64,000 nt of DNA from Clostridium aceticum (GCF_001042715.1 NZ_CP009687.1:2471418-2535417); one strand, 5' to 3'; positions 44,119 through 53,609 are shown, counted from the stretch's first letter. The notes: generated by a model from the letters alone, not told the origin. Program-made: numbers and translations.

Positions 44119-44183
44119 GATTTTTTATTTTTTCCACTGTCTACTTGACAGGGTGCAGTTCACATTATGACTGGTTTTTATTT

Positions 44184-44753
44184 TTAAGAATATTCAGATA
44201 TTATCGTTTCTGCCATTTTTTCTATAGGTGTACAGGCATCCATGCTTTTCTTTCTCAGTAACTTATAAGCATCATTTTCATTGATCTGTAGCTTCTCCAT
44301 AAGTATTCCTTTGGCCCGATCAATTTTCTTTCTTCCTGCTAAGGAACTTTCTAGTTTTTCTACTTGTTTTTCTAAACAATTAATTTTTTCAACACTTGTT
44401 AAAATAAACTCTATCATTTGATGAAGCTGAGATGCATTAATGGGCTTAGATACATAAACACACACCTTCATTTTTTTAAGCTGTTCATGAAAAAAATCAT
44501 CAGGTTTGTTTGTGATAAAAAGAACTGTCGAAAGTCCATCTCCCTCAATAATTTGAGCTAGTTTATGAGGATTCATGCCCCATATGCCCGTATCCAATAA
44601 CACCAGTTTAGGGAAAATACTTCTACAAGTTCTTAAAGTACCAGCAGCATCAGAAGCCTCATATACTTTGTATCCCTTCTTCATCAGTGCAGCATAAATC
44701 CATTTTCTGGATGTTTCTCCGCTATCTGCTATTAAAATACTGTGTCCCCTCAC
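44184..44753 (-). CDS. ANTAR-domain antiterminator, GlnA-associated (NitR-like)
   Basis: RNA-binding response regulator of about 189 residues; I favour the GTG at 44753 behind GGGGTGAG (the frame stays open to 44774). A receiver-like domain (1-120) keeps the Asp in KLVLLDTGIWG and Lys in VYVSKPI, but the usual acidic pair is degenerate (IADSGE). A coiled coil follows (about 120-140), then the ANTAR domain (about 140-186: DRAKGILMEKLQINENDAYKLLRKKSM). ANTAR proteins bind twin RNA hairpins and prevent terminator formation. The gene directly follows glnA, as in solventogenic clostridia, and the glnA leader contains a terminator. Confidence 0.92.
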   Translation of the reverse strand: MRGHSILIADSGETSRKWIYAALMKKGYKVYEASDAAGTLRTCRSIFPKLVLLDTGIWGMNPHKLAQIIEGDGLSTVLFITNKPDDFFHEQLKKMKVCVYVSKPINASQLHQMIEFILTSVEKINCLEKQVEKLESSLAGRKKIDRAKGILMEKLQINENDAYKLLRKKSMDACTPIEKMAETIISEYS

Positions 44754-44927
44754 ACCACTCACCCCAAACTGCAAATATAGTTTTATAGATATGCCCCTAT
44801 GAACTTTAATATACCAAGAATAAAATTATACATCTAAATATTGATCTTCTATCATAAAGCCTATATTTATAGATTACACATATTCAATGGAGGAAAAGGG
44901 CTACCCCTCAAGGCACCCTTTTTTTTA

Positions 44928-46262
44928 TTAAAACTTTCTTAGGTATCTGTCTAGCTCCCATTGACTTACATATCTTGAATACTCACTCCATTCTAATAAT
45001 GCTGCATCAGAGAACTTTTCAAATATATGTGGACCTAGAGCTTCTTTTAATACTTCGTCTTTAGATAATTCTTGAATTGCTTCATATAAATTGGTAGGAA
45101 GACCTTCTATACCTTTTTCCTTCATCTCTTCACCACTCATATGATATACATTACTGCAAACAGGTGCTGGTGGCTCTATTTTATTTTTAATACCATCTAA
45201 ACCTGCTTTTAAAATAGCTGCTAGTGCTAAGTATGGGTTAGCAGATGGATCTGGGTTTCTTAATTCGATTCTAGTTGAGTTACCTCTTTTTGCAGGTATT
45301 CTGATTAATGGACTTCTATTACTAGAAGACCAAGCAATCAATACCGGTGCTTCATAACCTGGAACTAATCTTTTATAAGAGTTAATTGTAGGGTTTGTAA
45401 CAGCAGCAAAAGCTTTAGCATGCTTTACGATTCCACCTAAGTATTGGTATGCCACTTGTGAAAGCTTCAAAGGATCATTTTCATCATAGAAAGCATTTTT
45501 ACCATCTAAGGTTGCTAAGGACATGTTGATGTGCATTCCTGATCCATTGATACCGAATTTAGGTTTAGGCATAAAGGTAGCATGAAGACCATGTCTTTGG
45601 GCAATGATTCTTACCGCCATTTTAAAGGTCATGATATTATCAGCAGTTGCTAGAGCATCTGCATATAAGAAGTCTATCTCATGTTGTCCTTGAGCTACTT
45701 CGTGATGAGAAGCCTCTATTTCAAAACCCATTTGTTTTAGCGTCACTGTCATATCTTTTCTAGCGTCTCCACCTAAATCTACAGGTGCTAAATCAAAATA
45801 TCCTGCATTATCATGGGTATCTAAGGTTGGTTCCCCTCTTTCATTTGTGTGGAATAAGAAGAACTCACACTCTGGACCAACATTCATGATATAACCCATT
45901 TCCTCTGCTTCCTTCAATACTCTTTTTAATGTGTTTCTAGGACAACCATCAAAAGGTGTTCCATCTGGTCTGTAAACATCACAGATCATTCTTGCTTCTC
46001 TAGATCCATTTGTCCAAGGAAATACTACAAAAGTAGAAAGGTCTGGTCTTAAATACATATCCGATTCTTCAATTCTAACAAAGCCATCTATAGAAGATCC
46101 ATCAAACATAATTTCATTGTCTAAGGCCTTCTCTAATTGCTCAATGGTAATAGAAATATTTTTCATTACCCCCATAATGTCTGTGAACTGTAAATGAATG
46201 AATTCAAGCTCAAGTTCCTTTGCTTTTTGTAAAATTTCTTCCTTGTTATAATTGGTTTTCAT
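44928..46262 (-). CDS. glnA: Glutamine synthetase, type I
   Basis: ATP-dependent synthesis of glutamine from glutamate and ammonia; dodecameric cytosolic enzyme. The protein has 444 residues from the ATG at 46262 (AAGGGGG, eight bases upstream). Motifs: the latch/Asp loop [25 protein letters not shown], the ATP-binding [23 protein letters not shown] and the glutamate-flap region [13 protein letters not shown]. The length and the absence of the adenylylation-loop insert fit the GSI-alpha form of Firmicutes, which is feedback-regulated rather than adenylylated. It is under a leader terminator and followed by the ANTAR gene. Confidence 0.96.
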   Translation of the reverse strand: MKTNYNKEEILQKAKELELEFIHLQFTDIMGVMKNISITIEQLEKALDNEIMFDGSSIDGFVRIEESDMYLRPDLSTFVVFPWTNGSREARMICDVYRPDGTPFDGCPRNTLKRVLKEAEEMGYIMNVGPECEFFLFHTNERGEPTLDTHDNAGYFDLAPVDLGGDARKDMTVTLKQMGFEIEASHHEVAQGQHEIDFLYADALATADNIMTFKMAVRIIAQRHGLHATFMPKPKFGINGSGMHINMSLATLDGKNAFYDENDPLKLSQVAYQYLGGIVKHAKAFAAVTNPTINSYKRLVPGYEAPVLIAWSSSNRSPLIRIPAKRGNSTRIELRNPDPSANPYLALAAILKAGLDGIKNKIEPPAPVCSNVYHMSGEEMKEKGIEGLPTNLYEAIQELSKDEVLKEALGPHIFEKFSDAALLEWSEYSRYVSQWELDRYLRKF

Positions 46263-46302
46263 CAATATAACCCCCTTGTTAATATTGTTGTTGGTTAAAT
46301 AT

Positions 46303-46357
46303 AAAAAACGTCCACAACAAAAGGAATGATTTCTTTACTTCCTCTGTAGCGGACGCC
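46303..46357 (-). promoter_or_regulatory. glnA leader terminator (probable ANTAR target)
   Basis: In the glnA 5' leader the minus strand reads GGCGTCC ... AGAGGAA ... TTCCTTT ... GGACG followed by T6. The outer CGTCC/GGACG stem (46351-46355 and 46309-46313) and an inner AGGAA/TTCCT stem form an intrinsic terminator about 40 bases before the start codon. The neighbouring ANTAR gene suggests antitermination. I could not confidently trace both hexanucleotide-loop hairpins of the ANTAR consensus. Confidence 0.65.
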
Positions 46358-46446
46358 TTTGCCCTTGAGTAACTTATTTGTTTATATAATATATTATACA
46401 GTATACAGTAAAGAATTGCAAGTATTTTTTTAATTTTTTTATTATT

Positions 46447-47889
46447 TTAAATTTTAAAATCATTCAGTTTATTAACGATGATTTCTTTCACCATTTGGGG
46501 ATTTGCTTTACCTGAGGTAGCCTTCATGATCTGCCCCATTAAGTAACCCACCGCTTGTGCCTTACCGTTTTTGTAATCCTCCACTGCCTGTGGATATTTA
46601 CTAATAATGTCTATTACGATCTTTTCTAGTTCTTCTGTACCGCTAATTTGATTTAAACCTTTTTCCTGCACCACTTGATCAGGAGTTTTGTCGGTTCCCC
46701 ATAGTTCTTCCAGTACTTCTTTTGCTGCAGTACGACTGACTTTTCCCTCGTCGATTAGCTTTAATAATTGTACGATATATTCTGGCTTTAATGGCACTTC
46801 CTGTGTCTCTTCCTCATCTTTGAGGAGTCTCAACATATCTACAGTAATCCAGTTGGCAGCCTCTATAGGTATAGCTCCCAACGCCACTACTTTTTCAAAA
46901 TAATCTGCCAGCTCTTTTTTTGCTACTAAAATATCTACCTGCATCTTCTGCACGCCGTATTTTTCTATAAAACGGGCTCTTTTTTCTGCCGGCAACTCTG
47001 GAAGCGTTGCTCCAATCTCTTCTATTTTATGCTGGTCAATAATCACTGGAGGCAAGTCTGGCTCCGGAAAATATCTATAATCATGGGATTCTTCTTTGCT
47101 TCTCATAGCAACAGTCTTTCCTTTAGCTGCATCCCATTTCCTCGTCTCCTGCTGAATTTTATGACCTTCGCCATAAAGATATAACTCCTGCTGTCGCTTT
47201 TCTTCCTTCTTTAATGCCTTTAAAATTTCTTTGAAGGAGTTAAGGTTTTTAATCTCCACCCTCGTATTTAATTTTTCTGTGCCGGCTTGGCGTAAAGAAA
47301 TATTGGCGTCACATCTCAAAGACCCCTGCTCCATTCTACAGTCGGAGATATCTGTATATTCTAGAATTTCCTTTAAATTTTTTAAGAATTCCACTGCTTC
47401 CTCTGGGGATCTTAAATCTGGCTCTGTTACAATTTCTATTAAAGGTACCCCGGTTCTATTATAATCTACCAAAGTAGTAGCTTCCTCTTCAAGATGCATC
47501 AGTTTTCCTGCGTCTTCTTCCATATGAATCCGTGTAATATGAATTGTTTTCTTTTGTCCCTCTACTTCAATATCCACATAACCCTTTTCGCAGATTGGCA
47601 GGTCAAACTGTGAAATTTGATAGGCCTTTGGAAGATCAGGGTAAAAATAATTTTTTCTATCAAACTTATTGATTACGTTAATGTCACAGTTCAATGCCTT
47701 ACCAGCTCTAATGGCCAAATCAACAGCCTCTTCATTCAGTACAGGCAAAGTGCCTGGAAGTCCAGTACAGACTGGACAAGTGTTTTCATTGGGATCTGCA
47801 CCAAATTCTGTAGAACAGGAACAAAATATCTTTGACTTAGTAAGTAATTCAACATGTATCTCTAGTCCTATGATGGTTTCAAAAATCAT
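46447..47889 (-). CDS. gatB: Asp/Glu-tRNA amidotransferase subunit B
   Basis: tRNA-binding kinase/transamidation subunit of GatCAB, which converts Asp-tRNA(Asn) and Glu-tRNA(Gln) to the amides. The protein has 480 residues, the normal length. The cradle domain shows ETIIGLEIHVELLTKSKIFC and Cys residues for zinc (CSCSTEFG...CPVC); PDLPKAYQISQFDLPI and the C-terminal YqeY-like helical tail (AVGYLMGQIMKATSGKANP) are also clear. It is the last gene of aspS-gatC-gatA-gatB, 2 bp behind gatA. Confidence 0.97.
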   Translation of the reverse strand: MIFETIIGLEIHVELLTKSKIFCSCSTEFGADPNENTCPVCTGLPGTLPVLNEEAVDLAIRAGKALNCDINVINKFDRKNYFYPDLPKAYQISQFDLPICEKGYVDIEVEGQKKTIHITRIHMEEDAGKLMHLEEEATTLVDYNRTGVPLIEIVTEPDLRSPEEAVEFLKNLKEILEYTDISDCRMEQGSLRCDANISLRQAGTEKLNTRVEIKNLNSFKEILKALKKEEKRQQELYLYGEGHKIQQETRKWDAAKGKTVAMRSKEESHDYRYFPEPDLPPVIIDQHKIEEIGATLPELPAEKRARFIEKYGVQKMQVDILVAKKELADYFEKVVALGAIPIEAANWITVDMLRLLKDEEETQEVPLKPEYIVQLLKLIDEGKVSRTAAKEVLEELWGTDKTPDQVVQEKGLNQISGTEELEKIVIDIISKYPQAVEDYKNGKAQAVGYLMGQIMKATSGKANPQMVKEIIVNKLNDFKI

Positions 47890-47891
47890 GT

Positions 47892-49364
47892 CTACACCTC
47901 CTTAAAATCAGCTGCTTCTTTATGAATCCCTATTGCTTGCTCTAATTGATGGGCTACTGTCAATAATTTTTTCTCAGCATAGTGGTCTCCTATTAACTGC
48001 AATCCTATAGGCAGTTTAGATTTACTAAAACCACAAGGTATCGTAATCGCCGGCAGCCCAGCTATGTTAATGTTGACTGTATAAATATCTGATAGATACA
48101 TTTCAAGAGGATCTTCTGTCTTTTCTCCCACACCGAAGGGTAACACTGGTGAGGTAGGACTTAAAATTACATCATATTTAGCAAAGGCTTCTTTGAAAGT
48201 GGCTCTGATTTTCTCCTTCATCATCATAGCTTTTTTATAGTAGGCATCGTAGTAACCAGAGGAAAGAACATAAGTTCCTAACATAATTCTCCTTTTGACT
48301 TCCTTGCCAAAGGCCTTTGTCCTGCTCTTCATCATCAATTCTTGAATTCCTTCAAATGCCTCAGGTCTATATCCATACCGAACCCCATCATATCTAGCAA
48401 GATTAGAGCTAGCTTCTGCAGAAGATAAGATGTAGTAAGCAGATAGTCCCGTATCCACAATCGGTAAAGAAAACTCTTCTACTACCGCTCCCATTTCTTC
48501 CAATAGCTTTATAGCTTCTTTTATACTATGATGAATCTCCTCATCTAATCCCTCTTGGAAAAATTCTTTCGGTAAGCCTATCTTCAGTCCTGTGACTTTC
48601 TTCTCTAAATCCACCATATAGTCTTCAGTGTAGCCTCCTTGATAACTGGTGGCATCCATTGGATCTTTTCCCTGCATGACTTGCAATGCTAAACTACAGT
48701 CCTTGACGGTTTTGCCAAAGGGTCCTATTTGATCCAAAGAAGATGCAAAGGCGATTAATCCATATCTTGATATCAAACCATAGGTAGGTTTTAAACCTAC
48801 TACACCACAAAAAGCTGCCGGTTGTCTTATGGAACCTCCTGTATCTGAGCCAATCGTCAATGGAGCAAATCCTGCTGCCAACGCTGCAGCAGAGCCTCCC
48901 GAAGAACCACCTGGTACTTTTTGAAGATGCCAAGGGTTTCTCGTGGTCTTAAAAGCGGAATTTTCTGTAGAAGATCCCATTGCAAATTCATCCATATTAG
49001 CTTTTCCTATAATGATCGCCCCTGCTTCTTTTAATTTTTCAACGATTGTGGCGTCATAGGGGGGGATAAAATCCTGCAGCATTTTGGAAGCACAGGTGGT
49101 TGCAATCCCCTTGGTGCATATGTTGTCTTTAATCACCACTGGAATTCCCCCCAAGAGCCCCAAGGCTTCACCCTTTTCTAGTTTTTGATCCATTTCTTCT
49201 GCTGTTCTGAGGGCCTCTTCTTCACAAAGGGTAATCAAGGCATTTACCTTTTCCTCTTTATCGGCGATTCTCTCATAATAGGCTTTTACTACCTCTTTAA
49301 CGGTAAAGGCTTTTTTACTATAACCTTCTTTAATTTCTTCAATCGTCATTTCATGAATTTTCAT
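47892..49364 (-). CDS. gatA: Asp/Glu-tRNA amidotransferase subunit A
   Basis: Glutaminase subunit of GatCAB that supplies ammonia. The protein has 490 residues of the amidase-signature family, with catalytic triad Lys79 (VVIKDNIC), Ser154 (PGGSSGGSAAA) and Ser178 (GSDTGGSIRQPA), identical in position to the Staphylococcus enzyme. It is located 10 bp after gatC. Complete. Confidence 0.97.
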   Translation of the reverse strand: MKIHEMTIEEIKEGYSKKAFTVKEVVKAYYERIADKEEKVNALITLCEEEALRTAEEMDQKLEKGEALGLLGGIPVVIKDNICTKGIATTCASKMLQDFIPPYDATIVEKLKEAGAIIIGKANMDEFAMGSSTENSAFKTTRNPWHLQKVPGGSSGGSAAALAAGFAPLTIGSDTGGSIRQPAAFCGVVGLKPTYGLISRYGLIAFASSLDQIGPFGKTVKDCSLALQVMQGKDPMDATSYQGGYTEDYMVDLEKKVTGLKIGLPKEFFQEGLDEEIHHSIKEAIKLLEEMGAVVEEFSLPIVDTGLSAYYILSSAEASSNLARYDGVRYGYRPEAFEGIQELMMKSRTKAFGKEVKRRIMLGTYVLSSGYYDAYYKKAMMMKEKIRATFKEAFAKYDVILSPTSPVLPFGVGEKTEDPLEMYLSDIYTVNINIAGLPAITIPCGFSKSKLPIGLQLIGDHYAEKKLLTVAHQLEQAIGIHKEAADFKEV

Positions 49365-49374
49365 AACGTCACCT

Positions 49375-49659
49375 CTATTCTATAACCTTGGGAATTTCAA
49401 TAAATCCTTCTCGCAATTTTTTAGCGTTTTGGTACAATTCCTCTTTGTTATGAAGTTTTTGTATTTCATCTTTTCTTAAAACAGCTGTTTTTCCATGGAA
49501 GTTGTTAAGATCTATTTTCGTTAAATCTTCTTTGTTTAAGTTATCAAAATGAGATAAAATCCCCTCAAAATCCTTTGCAAAGCTCTGTGCCTCCTCCTCT
49601 GTAAACTGTAATTTTGCAAGCTTAGCTATATACTTTACCTCTTCTATCGTCAACTTCAT
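49375..49659 (-). CDS. gatC: Asp/Glu-tRNA amidotransferase subunit C
   Basis: Small linker subunit that stabilises the GatA-GatB complex. The protein has 94 residues, the usual size, with VKYIAKLAKLQFTEEEAQSF at the N-terminus and LRKDEIQ in the loop that wraps GatA. It lies between aspS and gatA in the operon, 10 bp after aspS. Confidence 0.95.
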   Translation of the reverse strand: MKLTIEEVKYIAKLAKLQFTEEEAQSFAKDFEGILSHFDNLNKEDLTKIDLNNFHGKTAVLRKDEIQKLHNKEELYQNAKKLREGFIEIPKVIE

Positions 49660-49669
49660 TCTATCCCTC

Positions 49670-50959
49670 CTAAGGTGTGATTCTTCCCATATCTCTAGGT
49701 AACAAAGTAGATTCTCTAATGTTTTGTAAGTCTAAAATCTTCATGGTAAGCCGCTCAAGGCCCATAGCAAATCCTCCATGTGGGGGCATACCATATTTAA
49801 AACTTTCTACATAAAAACCAAAGTCCTCTGGGTTTGATCCAAACTTGATGATGTTTTCCTTCAACATTTCATAATCATGAATCCGCTGTCCTCCAGTTGT
49901 GATCTCTAAACCCTTGTAAATCAAGTCAAAGCTTTTTGTCATTCCCTCGTAATCTTCATCTGGCATGGTGTACATTGGACGTTTTATAGCAGGATATTTT
50001 GTTAGAAATACAAAGTCACTATCATACTTTTCCTTTACATATTTTGAGAACACTATTTCTCCCTCAGCATCTAGGTTTCCTACTGGAGATTTTTTATCAT
50101 AAACCTCTAACAGTATCTTCTGAGCTTCAAACAAAGGAATTCGAGGAATATCCTTGATCTCCGGCAATGTAATATTATGGATCTTCAGCTCCTTTTCACA
50201 GGCACTTGTAAGATGTTGAAATAAATGCTGAATAAACTGCTGTTGTATATTCATTAAATCTTCTTCATCTTTGATAAAGCCGGTTTCAACGTCTAAGCTT
50301 ACATATTCATTTAAGTGCCTCCAAGTATTATGCAGCTCCGCTCTATAAGCGTGGCCGATTTCAAATACCGATTCAAAACCCGCTCCTACCATCATCTGCT
50401 TATAAAATTGAGGACTTTGAGCTAAAAATGCTCTTCTGTCAAAATAATTTACAGTAAATACCTCCGAACCTCCCTCTGTACCAGAGGCAATGATTTTAGG
50501 GGTGTGAATCTCTGAAAAACCTTGATCTTTGAAATAATCTCTAAAGGCAGTTACGATTTCTTCTTGAACCTTAAATATAGCTCTTCTGTCAGGACGTCTA
50601 AGACTTATATATCTGTGATCCAGCTCCATTTCTAAAGAAGTATTGACGTTTTTCTGATTGATGCTAAAGGGCAGAAGATCATAATAAGCATTACCAATAA
50701 TAGTTAAGTCTTTTATGTGTATTTCTATACCTCCCTCCACCTTTTCATTCTTAACAGGTGTACCTATTACCTCTACTGCCATCTCTGTTTTAAGACTTTC
50801 TAAAACATCTAAGTCCTCCAAAACCAGTTGTAAAATTCCTGTTTTATCTCTCAAGGAAACAAATCCGAATGTTTTGAATTTTTTGACTTTAAAAATCCAG
50901 CCTTTCAATAAAACGGCTTCCTCTTCCCCTTTTATTTCTGTAATAAAGCTTCTCTTCAT
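49670..50959 (-). CDS. aspS: Aspartyl-tRNA synthetase, short archaeal-type (non-discriminating)
   Basis: Class II synthetase of 429 residues; start at ATG 50959 (GGAG, eight bases upstream). It has an N-terminal OB-fold anticodon domain (GWIFKVKKFKTFGFVSLRD), motif 2 (FEIGHAYRAELHNTWRHLNEY) and motif 3 (GFAMGLERLTMKILDL). It lacks the about 120-residue GAD insertion of ordinary bacterial AspRS (near 590 residues). This short form, co-transcribed with gatCAB, is expected to charge both tRNA(Asp) and tRNA(Asn), with the amidotransferase then making Asn-tRNA(Asn). An Asn-type T-box precedes it. Confidence 0.95.
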   Translation of the reverse strand: MKRSFITEIKGEEEAVLLKGWIFKVKKFKTFGFVSLRDKTGILQLVLEDLDVLESLKTEMAVEVIGTPVKNEKVEGGIEIHIKDLTIIGNAYYDLLPFSINQKNVNTSLEMELDHRYISLRRPDRRAIFKVQEEIVTAFRDYFKDQGFSEIHTPKIIASGTEGGSEVFTVNYFDRRAFLAQSPQFYKQMMVGAGFESVFEIGHAYRAELHNTWRHLNEYVSLDVETGFIKDEEDLMNIQQQFIQHLFQHLTSACEKELKIHNITLPEIKDIPRIPLFEAQKILLEVYDKKSPVGNLDAEGEIVFSKYVKEKYDSDFVFLTKYPAIKRPMYTMPDEDYEGMTKSFDLIYKGLEITTGGQRIHDYEMLKENIIKFGSNPEDFGFYVESFKYGMPPHGGFAMGLERLTMKILDLQNIRESTLLPRDMGRITP

Positions 50960-51060
50960 TTTGATCACTCCATTTAAACAATTTTTTATTGATGAATGAC
51001 CGGTCCTTCAATATAAACTTCCAAAATCTATCAACTTCATGCATGAAAGTTGAAAATAAA

Positions 51061-51345
51061 AAAACCCTTCATCTCCTAATAAAAGGGACGAAAGGTTACT
51101 TCGCGGTACCACCCTGATTAACTAAATAAATTAGTTCAGCTCAATAAGCACAGAATAGTTCATCTATTCGATGCTTTTCAACGGTTAACGGGTTGAATCC
51201 GTCTAAGCCTACTTTCACCAAAGGATTTCGGTTAGAAACTCAAGGAGGTTCTTCGATATGTGTATCGTATTGGTCTCTCACCATCACCAACTCGCTTGAA
51301 CTACCTCACATATGTACTCTTCCTATCATCGTCTTTTTCATATAA
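51061..51345 (-). promoter_or_regulatory. T-box leader of aspS-gatCAB with GAAC specifier
   Basis: The minus-strand leader holds the invariant T-box GGGTGGTACCGCG (51102-51115), followed by a terminator (CCTTTCGTC...GATGAAGG and T7). Stem I begins GAGTA-CATATGTG and closes with CACATAT-C-GAA-GAAC: the loop-E motif (AGUA/GAA) places AAC (Asn, 51248-51250) at the specifier, overlapped by GAA (Glu, 51249-51251). The GGTGAGAGACC apical motif of stem I is present. Charged tRNA(Asn), and possibly tRNA(Glu), would repress the operon. Confidence 0.9.
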
Positions 51346-51476
51346 AGTGGTTTCTATATTTATTGTTGTTAATTATATTTTTTTTATACTTTGTTGTCAA
51401 TAGTTTTTTGAATATTTTTTTTATTGTTTTTTCGAAACATTTTATGAAAATGTTTTCCTCTATATTTTAGTTTCTT

Positions 51477-51591
51477 AGGTGTTAACTTAACACAATTATC
51501 TCCAAAATCCTCTGGAACTGTCATCCTGAGTGTAACGAAGGATCTTGGAATAACGAAGGATGACAAATTATGGTTTAAGTTAATGCTAATG
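51477..51591 (+). repeat. MITE-like inverted-repeat element, copy D
   Basis: The most complete copy: ends AGGTGTTAACTTAACACAAT and TTTAAGTTAATGCTAATG, inner arms GTCATCCTGAG and AAGGATGACA, and a middle GTGTAACGAAGGATCTTGG. The frame at 51384-51629 runs through it and is not a gene. The remainder of 51346-51637 shows nothing else. Confidence 0.85.
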
Positions 51592-51637
51592 ATTTTAGTT
51601 GTTTTCATTGTTACATCAAAACGTTGCATGCTCTAAG

Positions 51638-51934
51638 CTATTTATTTTCCTGAATCAATTCATGTATATCATCAAATAATGCAGCATTATAGTTTACACA
51701 TACGCAAACCTCCATCACATCATAAAGCTTTTCTAGTTGCTTGATAATTTGTTCCATTCTCTCATCCCTCTTCACTAACAAGTACATTCTACTTACCTTT
51801 CCGTTCTCTAATCTCCCACATAGAATTCCTTCTAAGTTAAAGGCTCTTCTTGAGAAAAGTCCTGTAATATGAGACATTACCCCTGGATGATTGTTTACTG
51901 TAAGCTGGATAATAACATTTGATGTATTATGCAA
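51638..51934 (-). CDS. ilvN: Acetolactate synthase small (regulatory) subunit
   Basis: Valine-binding ACT-domain subunit that activates and confers feedback inhibition on IlvB. The protein has 98 residues, the short IlvN form, with a single ACT domain: IIQLTVNNHPGVMSHITGLFSRRAFNLEGI (residues about 8-37 form the ligand-binding loop). It starts with TTG seven bases after AGGAGGAG and overlaps ilvB by 8 bp. It lacks the C-terminal domain of the longer IlvH forms. Confidence 0.93.
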   Translation of the reverse strand: MHNTSNVIIQLTVNNHPGVMSHITGLFSRRAFNLEGILCGRLENGKVSRMYLLVKRDERMEQIIKQLEKLYDVMEVCVCVNYNAALFDDIHELIQENK

Positions 51935-53609
51935 GTTGCTCTCCTCCTATCATCATTTGATCATTTGCTGCCCCCGGCGGAACAATAGGCATAACATTTT
52001 CACTACAAGCTATCGGTATATTGATTACACAAGGGCCCTCTGCTAATAAAAATTCCTCTAGAAACCCTTCTCCTCCATCTAAGTGGCTTAAAGCATAACC
52101 CTTTATCCCAAAGTGTGTAGCAATACCCGTAAAATCGGGATTGGTAATAAAACTTGAAGCTATATAATTTCCTTGAAAAAACAATTCCTGCTGTTGCCTT
52201 ACCATGCCTAAACCACCATTATTTAGTATAATCACCTTTATGTTTAGATTTAAATCTGCTAACGTTGCCAGCTCCTGAATGTTCATCAAGAAGGAACCAT
52301 CTCCGCTAATACAAATTACTTTTTTATCAGGGTTTGCTAAAGCTGCTCCTATTGCAGTAGGTAATCCAAAACCCATTGTTCCTAAGCCCCCAGAAGTTAG
52401 TAATCTTCGAGGCTTCTTAAAGGGATAGGCCTGTGCCACCCACATTTGATGTTGACCAACATCCGTAGTAATAATTGTATCATCATCTACCAAATCACTT
52501 ATTCTTTTAATAATGTTTAGAGGATGACATGACGCATTGGCCTCTGGCATGCAAAATGGATGTCTTTCTTTGATTTCTTCTATCCTTGAAATCCATTGTT
52601 GTCTATGGTTTTCTTGAAGAAAGGGAAGCAATTCCTTTAATACCATCTGAATATCTGCAGCTATTGAAAAATTTGTTAGCTTATTCTTATCCAATTCTGC
52701 CGGATCAATATCTACATGCAAAACAGCGGCATTGGGGCAAAAGGCTGCGATCCTCCCTGTGGCTCGATCGTCAAAGCGTACGCCAAAAGCTATTAACAAA
52801 TCAGTTTCATTTAGGATTAAATTGGTATAGGGTGCTCCATGCATCCCCAGCATACCCAAATACAGGTTATCATCTGCAGGAAAGCATCCTAAGCCCATTA
52901 GGGTAGAGGCTACAGGAATATTATTTTTCTTGGCAAGTTGATACAAGAAGTCATGAGCGTTAGATTGCAATATTCCTCCTCCGATATACAATAAAGGTCG
53001 CTCGGCCCTATTAATCATGTTAGCGATCTTCTCTATATCCTGTAGACTTACCATATTTTTGTTGATAATCTCTTCTTGTTTCTTAGGCCATTCTTGAAGT
53101 TCTATTTCCTCTAACTGCACATTTTTAGGAACATCAATTACCACAGGACCAGGTCTTCCTGTTTCTGCCAACTTAAAGGCTTCAGGAATAACATGAAACA
53201 GTTCCTTAGCCGAACGTACAATAAAGTTGTGTTTCGTGATAGGAATAGCTAAGCCACAGGTATCTACCTCTTGGAAAGCATCAGTACCTAAAAGTGCAGC
53301 TGGTACTTGCCCTGTAATAGCAACCATAGGAACAGAATCAAGTTTTGCATCTGCAATGGCTGTCAGTAGGTTTGTTACTCCAGGTCCAGAAGTGGCAAAA
53401 CAAACTGCAGCCTTACCAGTAGTTCTAGCAATACCTTGAGCTATAAAACCTGCTCCTTGTTCATGCCTTGCAAGAATATGTTGTATTTTATAGCTTTTGT
53501 TGAGGGCATGATAGATAGGAAGATTTGTTCCTCCTGGGATACCACTAATTTTATCTATCCCCTGTTCCTCCAGCAGTTTAATAATAATTTCAGCACCGTT
53601 ATACTTCAT
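51927..53609 (-). CDS. ilvB: Acetolactate synthase large subunit
   Basis: ThDP- and FAD-dependent condensation of two pyruvates, or pyruvate and 2-oxobutyrate, the first common step of branched-chain amino-acid synthesis. The protein has 560 residues from ATG 53609 (GAGGGGAG, seven bases upstream). The catalytic Glu50 lies in LARHEQGAGFIAQG, the central FAD domain in RFDDRATGR, and the ThDP/Mg motif GDGSFLMNIQELATLADLNL in the C-terminal domain. It is under a valine-type T-box and co-translated with ilvN. Confidence 0.96.
   Translation of the reverse strand: MKYNGAEIIIKLLEEQGIDKISGIPGGTNLPIYHALNKSYKIQHILARHEQGAGFIAQGIARTTGKAAVCFATSGPGVTNLLTAIADAKLDSVPMVAITGQVPAALLGTDAFQEVDTCGLAIPITKHNFIVRSAKELFHVIPEAFKLAETGRPGPVVIDVPKNVQLEEIELQEWPKKQEEIINKNMVSLQDIEKIANMINRAERPLLYIGGGILQSNAHDFLYQLAKKNNIPVASTLMGLGCFPADDNLYLGMLGMHGAPYTNLILNETDLLIAFGVRFDDRATGRIAAFCPNAAVLHVDIDPAELDKNKLTNFSIAADIQMVLKELLPFLQENHRQQWISRIEEIKERHPFCMPEANASCHPLNIIKRISDLVDDDTIITTDVGQHQMWVAQAYPFKKPRRLLTSGGLGTMGFGLPTAIGAALANPDKKVICISGDGSFLMNIQELATLADLNLNIKVIILNNGGLGMVRQQQELFFQGNYIASSFITNPDFTGIATHFGIKGYALSHLDGGEGFLEEFLLAEGPCVINIPIACSENVMPIVPPGAANDQMMIGGEQLA

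Larger units (their letters stand above)
42447..44157 (+). mobile_element. IS3-family (IS150-like) insertion sequence
   Basis: The ends are imperfect inverted repeats: left TGCTCCCCTTATAGTAGACAGT... and right (inward) TGCACCCTGTCAAGTAGACAGT..., sharing TGC(T/A)CCC and TAGTAGACAGT / AGTAGACAGT blocks. Inside are orfA and a frameshifted orfB. Target duplications were not clear. A hairpin terminator closes the transcript near the right end. Confidence 0.85.

Noticed and set aside
51384-51629. 81-codon frame on -
   Set aside because: It runs through the MITE-like element copy D and has no ribosome site.
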